A stretch of 64,000 bases of DNA, taken from NCBI RefSeq assembly GCF_000348785.1, contig NC_020520.1, forward strand, positions 1,302,001 to 1,366,000. The letters run 5' to 3'. The notes under the pieces were generated by a model. That model saw nothing but the letters and a program-made list of their open reading frames with translations, was not told where the DNA came from and made no database searches. Of the stretch, positions 57,519 to 64,000 are shown in pieces; position 1 is the first letter of the stretch, and every line of letters begins with the position of its first letter. A program made the position numbers and the translations under genes. The stretch is from Ilumatobacter coccineus YM16-304. Its GTDB lineage: Bacteria > Actinomycetota > Acidimicrobiia > Acidimicrobiales > Ilumatobacteraceae.

Positions 57519-59117
57519 TCACGTCGGCGCGGGTGCCGGCCAGCGGATCTCGGCGCGGTCGAGCGTGTCGGCTGCGTGTGACACGCGGTTGCGGCCGAGT
57601 CGCTTCGCATCGAGGAGCGCATCGTCGGCGCTCACGAGCAGTTGTTTGATCTCGGAGCGCGGCCCGCTCGCCACGCCGCAGCTCACGGTGAGGTCGATGC
57701 CGGGGGCGATGCTCTCCCAGTCGTGCGTCGCGGTGCTGAGCCGGATCTGTTCGGCGAAGTTGGTGCCGGCCTCGACGTCGCCGGCGACCGACCGGATGAT
57801 GACGACGAACTCTTCGCCGCCGAACCTGGCGATGGCGGTCGACGTGCCGGCAGCGGCATGGAGCAACGTGCCGAAACGCGCGAGGACCTCGTCGCCGACG
57901 TGATGACCGTAGGTGTCGTTGATGATCTTGAACCGGTCGAGGTCGAACATGAGCGCCCAGGCGGTGCCGTCCTCGCGCTCGATCTCGTCGAGCACTCGGT
58001 CGAGCCAGCGGCGCGACCGGACACCGGTCGTCGGATCGGAGTCGATGTCGTCGGCGAGCTTCTGAGCGGTGTGCTGCCATGCCGAGCTGGCCCGTTCGAG
58101 TTCGGCGCGGCGAGCCACCTGGCCGGCGAGTTCACCGATCTGGTCGAGGTGCCAATGGCGCGTCATCGTCGCGAGTCGCGACGCGTCGGCGTATGCATCG
58201 TCGAACGCGCCCAGCGCGGCGTGCGCCCGGCCTCGCTGTTCGATCGCCCGGACGAGACAGTGATTGTCGGAGCTGGCCTCGAGCCCGGGAATCGCGACGT
58301 CGAGGAGTTCGATGGCGAGCATCGGGTCGCCGTTGCTCAAGGCGGCCATCCCGCGCACGGAGCGGTGCCAGGCGACGAGGTCGGGTGCGGCATCGTCGTA
58401 GAGCGGTTCGGACGCGGCGAGGCCCGCCGAGTCGGGGAGCACGCCGTTGGCGAGGTCGATCTCGCCGAACAGGCCACTGGCGAGTAGGTCGCGGGCGACG
58501 GGATCGCAGCCGCGGTCGCGGAGGTGGCTGGCTGCGTCGGTGGCGTGATCGAGACGGAAGCGGCGCACCTGTTCGTCGGTGGTGACATGCCCGCCTTCGG
58601 CGGCGATGTACCCGAACGAGAAGGCGACCAGATCGGCCGGGACACCCTCGACCAGGCAGGCGCCGTCGAAGGCGCGGCGGCCGACCTCCACCGCCAGGTC
58701 GAAGGCGCCGAGACGCATGAAGAAACCCGAGACCGCGAGCGAGGCGCGAACCGCTTCGACTTCGTCGACCTCGACGTCGCTGAGCATGATCAGCGCGTCG
58801 ACCGCGTGCTCCATCGCATTGTGGAGCTCGCCGGTCTGATCGAGGAAGACGGCGGCCATCGACGAGGCGAACGCGGCGATGGGGAGGTCGCCGGCGGCCC
58901 GGCTGTGCGTCGCTGCGGCCTGCGCGGCGAGGGCCGGCTCGGTCGCGTCACCGCGTCCCTGGAGCGAGAGCGCCCGGGCGACGAGGAGTCGCCCGATCTC
59001 GTGGGAGTCGTCGGTCGCGTCGAGCGCCGCGGTGATGAGGTCGTTGAGCTCCGAATCGTGGCCGAAGGCCTTGCTTCGAGCTCGTGCGAGAAGTTCCTCG
59101 CTTGACAACACCTTCAC
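57519..59117 (-). CDS. Diguanylate cyclase with N-terminal helical-repeat region
   Basis: A 532-residue signalling protein. The C-terminal GGDEF domain (about 365-525) begins DPTTGVRSRRWLDRVL and has DLDRFKIINDTYGHHVGDEVL, with an active GGEEF motif at 433-437. The usual RxxD inhibitory site before it is missing. The first 350 residues are helical with repeated Ala-rich motifs, compatible with TPR-like repeats that sense a partner. No membrane segment is present, so the enzyme is cytosolic. The start is uncertain: GTG 59117 is used, GTG 59111 and 59147 are alternatives. Confidence 0.9.
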   Translation of the reverse strand: MKVLSSEELLARARSKAFGHDSELNDLITAALDATDDSHEIGRLLVARALSLQGRGDATEPALAAQAAATHSRAAGDLPIAAFASSMAAVFLDQTGELHNAMEHAVDALIMLSDVEVDEVEAVRASLAVSGFFMRLGAFDLAVEVGRRAFDGACLVEGVPADLVAFSFGYIAAEGGHVTTDEQVRRFRLDHATDAASHLRDRGCDPVARDLLASGLFGEIDLANGVLPDSAGLAASEPLYDDAAPDLVAWHRSVRGMAALSNGDPMLAIELLDVAIPGLEASSDNHCLVRAIEQRGRAHAALGAFDDAYADASRLATMTRHWHLDQIGELAGQVARRAELERASSAWQHTAQKLADDIDSDPTTGVRSRRWLDRVLDEIEREDGTAWALMFDLDRFKIINDTYGHHVGDEVLARFGTLLHAAAGTSTAIARFGGEEFVVIIRSVAGDVEAGTNFAEQIRLSTATHDWESIAPGIDLTVSCGVASGPRSEIKQLLVSADDALLDAKRLGRNRVSHAADTLDRAEIRWPAPAPT

Positions 59118-59189
59118 ACGAACGTATTCGGCTGGGGCCAGACACAACTCAAGGTCAGCGGCGCGCCTTTGACAGAGACTTGAGAGTCG

Positions 59190-61130
59190 TCAGCCGCGGA
59201 TGACGTCGACCAGCGACGCGACGTCGAGGCCGAAACGAGCGTGGATGTTGCCCGGCTTCGGATCGTGCGGCATGAAGGTCGTGGGAAGACCGAGCACGTC
59301 GACCTGTCTGGTCGGATCGATGTCGGTGATCTGGTCGGCGATCGTCATGCCGATGCCGCCGGCGCGGATGCCGTCTTCGATGGTGACGACGCGAGCGTGG
59401 CGGGCCGCGTCGGCGATCATGTCGGGGTCGAGCGGTGCCACACAGCGCGCATCCCACACCGCCACGTTCGTGTTGGAGTCGGCCAGCTTCGCGGCGGCCT
59501 TCTCCGCGGTCTCGAGCATCTTGCCGACCGCGATGACACACACCGACGCGGACGGGTCGTCGGCCTCGACGACCTTGCGTGCGTGCATCCCGACGCCGAC
59601 CTCGTGTTCGCTCACCTGGCGGGCGGCACCGCGGGCGTAGCGGATGGCGACGGGCCCGGCGTCGGTGAGGGAGGTCGCGTCGTGCAGCATCTGTGCGAGG
59701 TCTTGCGCCGACGAGGGGGCGAACACGCGCATGCCGGGCACCTTCGACAGCAGCGCCATGTCGTACACACCGTGGTGACTCGCGCCGTCGGGGCCGGTGA
59801 CCCCGGCGCGGTCGAGGCAGAAGATGACCGGAAGGCGGTGCATGGCGACGTCGTACACGACCTGGTCCCACGCTCGGTTGAGGAAGGTGGCGTACACGGC
59901 GACCACGGGGCGGAGCCCGCCCATCGCCATGCCGGCGGCCAACGTGACGGCGTGCTGCTCGGCGATGCCGACGTCGAAGCAGCGATCGGGGAATCGAGCC
60001 TGGAACGGCAGGAGCCCGGTCGGGCCGGGCATGGCCGCGGTGATCGTGCACAGGCGCGGGTCGGCCTCGGCCTCCTTGATGATCGAGTCGGCGAAGGCCT
60101 GTGTGTAGCCGGTGGTGACGGCTTTGGGTGGGCCGACGGCCAAGTCGAACACCGGAGCGTCGTGCAGGTTCTTCTCGTCGTCGTCTTCGGCCGGCGAGTA
60201 GCCGCGGCCCTTCTGCGTGAGCATGTGCACCACGATCGGGCCTTCGTCGGAGAGTTCGATCGCGTTGAGGAGCGCGTGCTCCATCTCTTCGATGTTGTGA
60301 CCGTCGAACGGGCCGATGTAGCGAGCACCGAGCGCCTCGAAGAACGAGGGCGGTTGCAAGAACTCGCGGACGCCGGCCTTGAACGCATCCATGGCCGAAC
60401 CCGCCTGGTTGCCGACGACGGGCAGACCGCCGAGGAACTCCTCGATGCGGCGCTGGCGTCGGACGTACACGGGATTCTGGCGGATGTCGGTGAGCGCGTG
60501 CGAGAGGCGACCGGTGATGCGATCGGTGACCGACGGGTGATGGGAGCGCTCGTCGGTGCCCTGGGAGTTGGCCGACAGGTTGGAGATCGTGGGTGCGTAC
60601 GAGCGGCCGTTGTCGTTGAGTACGACGATGACGCGTCGTGAATGGTGTCCGAGGTTGTTGAGCGCTTCGTAGGCCATGCCACCGGTCATCGCGCCGTCGC
60701 CGATCACGGCGACGATGTGGCGGCGGTCGTTGGTGCCCAGTTCGCGGGCGACGGCGAGCCCGTCGGCGTACGACAGCACCGTCGAGGCGTGGCTGTTCTC
60801 GATGACGTCGTGCTCGGACTCCTCGCGCGACGGATAGCCCGAGAGGCCGCCGGCCTGGCGCAGCGTCTCGAACGCCTTCTGCCGGCCGGTGACGATCTTG
60901 TGGACGTAGGCCTGGTGGCCGGTGTCCCAGAGGATCGCGTCGGTCGGCGAGTCGAACACGCGGTGGAGGGCGAGCGTCAGTTCGACGGCGCCGAGGTTGG
61001 AGCCGAGGTGACCGCCCACTTCCGACACCGCCGAGACGATGAAATCGCGGATCTCGCCTCCGAGGTCGTTCAGTTGGTCGTAGGAGAGGCCCCGCAGGTC
61101 CTCTGGTCCTCGAACACTCTCCAACAGCAC
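59190..61130 (-). CDS. dxs: 1-deoxy-D-xylulose-5-phosphate synthase
   Basis: Condenses pyruvate and glyceraldehyde 3-phosphate, the first step of the MEP isoprenoid pathway, using TPP. The 646-residue protein has GGHLGSNLGAVELT (His41) at the N-terminus, the TPP motif GDGAMTGG (144-151) with NDNGRS, and the transketolase Glu in VGIAEQHAVTLAAG. The length equals that of the family. The GTG at 61130 has TAGCGT ending 7 bases upstream, which gives a leaderless start. The enzyme needs the cofactor supplied by the thiamine operon of this window. Confidence 0.97.
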   Translation of the reverse strand: MLLESVRGPEDLRGLSYDQLNDLGGEIRDFIVSAVSEVGGHLGSNLGAVELTLALHRVFDSPTDAILWDTGHQAYVHKIVTGRQKAFETLRQAGGLSGYPSREESEHDVIENSHASTVLSYADGLAVARELGTNDRRHIVAVIGDGAMTGGMAYEALNNLGHHSRRVIVVLNDNGRSYAPTISNLSANSQGTDERSHHPSVTDRITGRLSHALTDIRQNPVYVRRQRRIEEFLGGLPVVGNQAGSAMDAFKAGVREFLQPPSFFEALGARYIGPFDGHNIEEMEHALLNAIELSDEGPIVVHMLTQKGRGYSPAEDDDEKNLHDAPVFDLAVGPPKAVTTGYTQAFADSIIKEAEADPRLCTITAAMPGPTGLLPFQARFPDRCFDVGIAEQHAVTLAAGMAMGGLRPVVAVYATFLNRAWDQVVYDVAMHRLPVIFCLDRAGVTGPDGASHHGVYDMALLSKVPGMRVFAPSSAQDLAQMLHDATSLTDAGPVAIRYARGAARQVSEHEVGVGMHARKVVEADDPSASVCVIAVGKMLETAEKAAAKLADSNTNVAVWDARCVAPLDPDMIADAARHARVVTIEDGIRAGGIGMTIADQITDIDPTRQVDVLGLPTTFMPHDPKPGNIHARFGLDVASLVDVIRG

Positions 61131-61164
61131 GCTTGGGACGCTATCCCGATTCGGCGACCGGGGT

Positions 61165-61914
61165 TCAGCGGGGCGCGCGATACACCGAAACGTGCTGGGT
61201 GCTGTGCTCGTCGAACTCGTCGCCGGCCATGTTGGCGAAGCGGGTGTCGAGGGCCAGACCGGCGCTGGCCGCCATGGCGTCGAGGTCGTCGACCGAGGCC
61301 CACCTGATCGACCACGGACGCAGTCGTACGCCGCCCGACTCGGTGAACTCGACGAACTGACCGCTGGTGCGACGTTGGTCGGGGCGATGATCCGACACCG
61401 ACAGCACCACCCGGTCGACGGCCATCGACCGCACCGACACGTCGCTGCCGGCCTGCGCGGTCTCGTCGGGAACGACCGCTTCGACGATGAACGCGCCGCC
61501 GGGGGCGAGCCGCTCGGCCACCGCATGGAAGCACGCTTGCTGCTCACCGTCGCCGAGGAGGTTGAACAGCGTGTTGTACGCGACGAGCGCCACGTCGAAC
61601 GGGCCGTCGGGGAGTTCGGTGGCCATGTCGCCGCAGACCGCCGTGACCCGATGCGGTCGATCTCGCTGCCGGTCGGCGAGACGGTCGAGCATCGCCTGGC
61701 TCGAATCGACACCGACGACGTCGATGTTGCGGTCGGCGAGGGGGAGGGCGAGCCTGCCGGTGCCGACGCCGAGTTCGAGCACTCGGCCGGCGTCGCTGCC
61801 CAGCGTGGCGACGACCCGTGCGGTCGTGGCGTCGACGTCGGTGACCTCGGCGTACCAGTCGTCGTACACGTCGGCGAATCCGTCCCCGTAGGAGGTCGAG
61901 TCGTAGCCGCGCAT
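61165..61914 (-). CDS. Class I SAM-dependent methyltransferase
   Basis: A 249-residue methyltransferase: YGDGFADVYDDWYAE at the start, motif I VLELGVGTGRLALPLAD, then VVGVDSSQAMLDRL, DVALVAYNTLFNLL and RLAPGGAFIVEAVVP. This is the Methyltransf_25 pattern; the substrate is unknown. The ATG at 61914 is preferred over the GTG 9 bases earlier because TATCGT ends 7 bases before it (leaderless). It is 34 bases upstream of dxs on the same strand, but dxs has its own promoter sequence. Confidence 0.9.
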   Translation of the reverse strand: MRGYDSTSYGDGFADVYDDWYAEVTDVDATTARVVATLGSDAGRVLELGVGTGRLALPLADRNIDVVGVDSSQAMLDRLADRQRDRPHRVTAVCGDMATELPDGPFDVALVAYNTLFNLLGDGEQQACFHAVAERLAPGGAFIVEAVVPDETAQAGSDVSVRSMAVDRVVLSVSDHRPDQRRTSGQFVEFTESGGVRLRPWSIRWASVDDLDAMAASAGLALDTRFANMAGDEFDEHSTQHVSVYRAPR

Positions 61915-61954
61915 CGCCGCCACGATACGGCGCCGTCGTGGCAGGATGGCAGCG

Positions 61955-62845
61955 ATGAGCGACCGCCGCGCACCGTCGACGTTGCGTCGCAGCCGTCACC
62001 CGGCCGTCGGAGCGCTCGATCGAGGGGGTGCGTTGCTGCAAGCGCGTCTGCGCGACGTGCTGGTCGGCTCGGCGATCATTCTTGTCCCGGCGATCGCGCT
62101 CAATCTGTGGATGACCGTGGTGGCGTTCGACCGGTTCGATTCCGACGACGCGCTGCTGCCGTCGTTCGCGGGCGGCACGACCGGCTCGGGCGTCGAGGAC
62201 GTGTCGGCGTGGATGGCGATCTGGTTCGTGTCGTTCGTGACGACCCTCGTCGGGGCCTTCGCTGCGCAGATCCTCCTCGGGCAGCGATTCGGCACGGTCG
62301 TGACGATGCGGCGGGCGATGACCCAGACCCTCAAGCGATTTCCGGCAGTGGCGTGGTTGTGGCTGCTCACGCACTGGTGGGTGCCGGTGTTCACGCTCGT
62401 GATCGTCAGCTCGCAGGATGCCGACGTGGGCGGCCTGATCTTCATGTACGCGGTGTTCGCGCTCTTCGCGTCGACGTTCACGCTGCTCGCCGTGCCGGCC
62501 ATGGTCGGCGAACGCATCGGCGCGTTCGCCGCAGCGAAACGGGCGTTCCGACTGGCTCGGCTCCGGTTCGGCGCGTGCATGATGTTCGTCGTGTTGGCCA
62601 CGCTGTTGGCGTCGGCGTTCCTCGTCGGCCTCGCCACGCTCGCGCCGCTGCTCGAAGTGAGCGGTTTCGTCCGCTTCGGTGGCCTGACCTGGCTCGTCCA
62701 GGGTGTGTTGGTGCAGATCGGGGTGCTCGCGGTGGTGCCGCTGGTCGCGCTGGCCACCGCGCAGATGTACGTCGAGGTGCGTCTCGACGCCGAAGGGCTC
62801 GACCTGGTGATCGAGGCCGACGCCGCGTTCGGAGCGGTTCGGTGA
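61955..62845 (+). CDS. Polytopic membrane protein of the DUF4129 operon
   Basis: A 296-residue membrane protein with about six hydrophobic segments (for example SAIILVPAIALNLWMTVVAF and LLTHWWVPVFTLVIVSS) and a polar Arg-rich N-terminus. I recognise no specific family. It is coupled to the DUF4129 gene by a GTGA overlap, which places it in the DUF4129/DUF4350 cluster common in actinobacteria, often with MoxR and DUF58 genes. The ATG at 61955 is favoured by GGCAGG upstream; ATG 61946 is the alternative. Confidence 0.8.
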   Translation: MSDRRAPSTLRRSRHPAVGALDRGGALLQARLRDVLVGSAIILVPAIALNLWMTVVAFDRFDSDDALLPSFAGGTTGSGVEDVSAWMAIWFVSFVTTLVGAFAAQILLGQRFGTVVTMRRAMTQTLKRFPAVAWLWLLTHWWVPVFTLVIVSSQDADVGGLIFMYAVFALFASTFTLLAVPAMVGERIGAFAAAKRAFRLARLRFGACMMFVVLATLLASAFLVGLATLAPLLEVSGFVRFGGLTWLVQGVLVQIGVLAVVPLVALATAQMYVEVRLDAEGLDLVIEADAAFGAVR

Positions 62846-63474
62846 GTCTCGACCCCGACGAGGTGCGTGACGTCGCATGCTCGGTCACCGCGGGGAGCGA
62901 CGTGTGCGAAACGGCCGCGCCGCGCGACATCGAGCCGGTCGACTTCGACCCGCCGAGCGTCGGCGGCGGTGGAGGTGGAGGTGGCGGGATCGTGCTCGTC
63001 GTGCTGCTGGTCGCGGTGGTCGTCGCGGGGCTCGTCTGGCTCGTCAGGGCGTGGTTTGCCGGGCGGTCGACGGCGAACGACGACGGTGATTCCGGCCATG
63101 ACGATCTCGACGAGGATCTCGACGAGGAGGTGGCGGAGCGGATCATCGACCACGAGACGCCGCCCGACCGGTGGCGCCGTTCGGCCGCCGAGCATCGGGC
63201 AGCCGGGCGGTTTCGCGACGCCATCCGCTGCGAGTACCGCGGTCTCGTCGGCGATCTGGCCCGCGCCGGGTTCGTCGACGAGATCCCGGGGCGAACCTCG
63301 GGAGAGGAGCGAGCCCAGATCGCCGAGCTCGCACCGCACGTGCTCCACGACTTCGGTACGGCCGCCGACCTGTTCGACCAGGCGTGGTTCAACGACGACG
63401 CCGTGGTCGCCGAGCACGACGAACGCTTCGTGACCGCGTCGACGGCCGTCCTCGGATCGGTGCGCGTCCGATGA
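62842..63474 (+). CDS. DUF4129-domain protein
   Basis: A 210-residue protein: an acidic N-terminal region with a Gly9 run, a membrane helix GIVLVVLLVAVVVAGLVWLV (about 49-68), an acidic spacer and a C-terminal helical DUF4129 domain, RWRRSAAEHRAAGRFRDAIRCEYRGLVGDLARAG. The DUF4129 domain lies inside the cell and occurs with MoxR/DUF58 proteins. Function unknown. It overlaps the previous gene (GTGA) and the next (ATGA), so all three are co-translated. Confidence 0.85.
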   Translation: MSLDPDEVRDVACSVTAGSDVCETAAPRDIEPVDFDPPSVGGGGGGGGGIVLVVLLVAVVVAGLVWLVRAWFAGRSTANDDGDSGHDDLDEDLDEEVAERIIDHETPPDRWRRSAAEHRAAGRFRDAIRCEYRGLVGDLARAGFVDEIPGRTSGEERAQIAELAPHVLHDFGTAADLFDQAWFNDDAVVAEHDERFVTASTAVLGSVRVR

Positions 63475-64000
63475 GTCGCACTGCGGTCCGAGCCGAGGGC
63501 ACCTCCTCCGGGGTGAAGGTGGTCGGCTCGATGCTGTTCGTGCTGGTCATGGCGGTGGTGGTGCTGCTCCTCGTGCGTGCTCGCCCGGCGCCGGAGCCGT
63601 TCGATCCGCGCTCGGGTCGACCCGACGGCGCGCGCGGCCTGGTGTTGACCCTCGAGCGTCTCGGCGCAGTGGTCGACGACACGCGTGACGTGCCGGTCGA
63701 CGGATCCGACACGACGGTGATCGTCCTCGACGACCGACTCGACGACGAGCAGCGAGTGCGTCTCGTCGAGTTCGCCGAGGCGGGCGGCGTGGTGGTCGTC
63801 GCCGATCCGATGAGTTCGTTGCACGGCGGCGCCGGACTCGACGGGGGAGCGGTGGAGATCGTCGGGCCCGATCTTCCCGAGCAGCGGTTCGACGCCGCTC
63901 GGGAGGCCAACCTCACGGTCGGTACCTGCACGTATCCGACACTGCTCGGCTCGCGGGGGATCCTGGTGCCCGAGGGCGTGCTCTTCCCGGTCGGACCCAC
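63471..64000 (+). CDS. DUF4350-domain membrane protein, N-terminal part
   Basis: The first 176 residues of a protein running beyond the window. A membrane helix VVGSMLFVLVMAVVVLLLV (about 16-34) is followed by DPRSGRPDGARGLVLTLERLGAVVDD and VIVLDDRLDDEQRVRLVEFAEAGGVVVVADP, the DUF4350 pattern of a Rossmann-like glutamine-amidotransferase-fold domain lacking catalytic residues. It belongs to the same operon as DUF4129. The next genes outside the window are expected to be MoxR and DUF58 genes. Confidence 0.85.
   Translation, partial: MSRTAVRAEGTSSGVKVVGSMLFVLVMAVVVLLLVRARPAPEPFDPRSGRPDGARGLVLTLERLGAVVDDTRDVPVDGSDTTVIVLDDRLDDEQRVRLVEFAEAGGVVVVADPMSSLHGGAGLDGGAVEIVGPDLPEQRFDAAREANLTVGTCTYPTLLGSRGILVPEGVLFPVGP

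Overview
This window is GC-rich (about two-thirds G+C) chromosomal DNA with tightly packed genes and very short intergenic gaps. The gene set points to an actinobacterium: a DUF222-HNH endonuclease with a LexA box, an MT0933-like antitoxin, DUF2277, a TIGR03083-type protein, actinobacterial RecQ and HrpA helicases, and a DUF4129-DUF4350 operon. The lineage that fits best is Acidimicrobiia, perhaps Ilumatobacter-like; this rests on gene flavour only and is inference. There is no rRNA, tRNA, CRISPR array, prophage or insertion sequence that I can see.

Layout. 1-1665: oxidative pentose-phosphate genes gnd-zwf (zwf cut by the window edge). 1752-3658: a small WXG-like protein coupled to a 546-residue helical protein, reminiscent of type VII secretion substrate pairs. 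3733-8368: a thiamine salvage operon, in order of transcription a TPP riboswitch, thiamine pyrophosphokinase, ThiB, ThiP, ThiQ and a GNAT acetyltransferase. 8376-13543: TauE exporter, phosphodiesterase, amidase, DUF7715-like protein, VOC protein and pirin. 13540-17836: an EcsC-like protein and a cluster of SRPBCC/VOC proteins run by an ArsR and an HxlR regulator, with visible operators. 17931-24106: SOS-type promoter and HNH endonuclease, methyltransferase, AAA ATPase, SRPBCC protein, RecQ with a phosphoribosyltransferase-like tail, orphan MT0933-like protein. 24159-29197: a heterodimeric ABC exporter and an MFS exporter. 29243-37456: a 32-residue membrane peptide, an LPXTG surface protein, HrpA, a class 3 lipase and an M20 peptidase. 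37620-46498: MBL hydrolase, lipoproteins, PEP-mutase-like lyase, MsrB, SurE, EamA transporter, TIGR03083 protein and NfuA. 46499-47994: an accessory gene between two copies of a dispersed repeat, then DUF2277 and a GNAT. 48031-54167: CDF transporter, a 28-residue membrane peptide, an HMG-CoA-synthase-like/OB fusion with a thiolase, a cystathionine-synthase-like enzyme and a LysR regulator. 54192-61914: HisN-like phosphatase, enoyl-CoA hydratase, SulP, diguanylate cyclase, Dxs, methyltransferase. 61955-64000: a membrane protein with DUF4129 and DUF4350 proteins, running off the window.

Two organising principles stand out. Many neighbouring genes share ATGA or GTGA stop/start overlaps, so translational coupling defines most operons. 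At least fourteen genes have a TANNNT hexamer ending 6-8 bases before the start codon and no Shine-Dalgarno sequence, which is the signature of leaderless transcripts; it was used here to choose start codons. The least explained items are a dispersed structured repeat at the 3' ends of minus-strand genes (three copies), the gene held between two of its copies, the WXG-like pair, an HMG-CoA-synthase-like protein lacking its catalytic cysteine, and a divergent promoter in which two -10 elements share the same TA.
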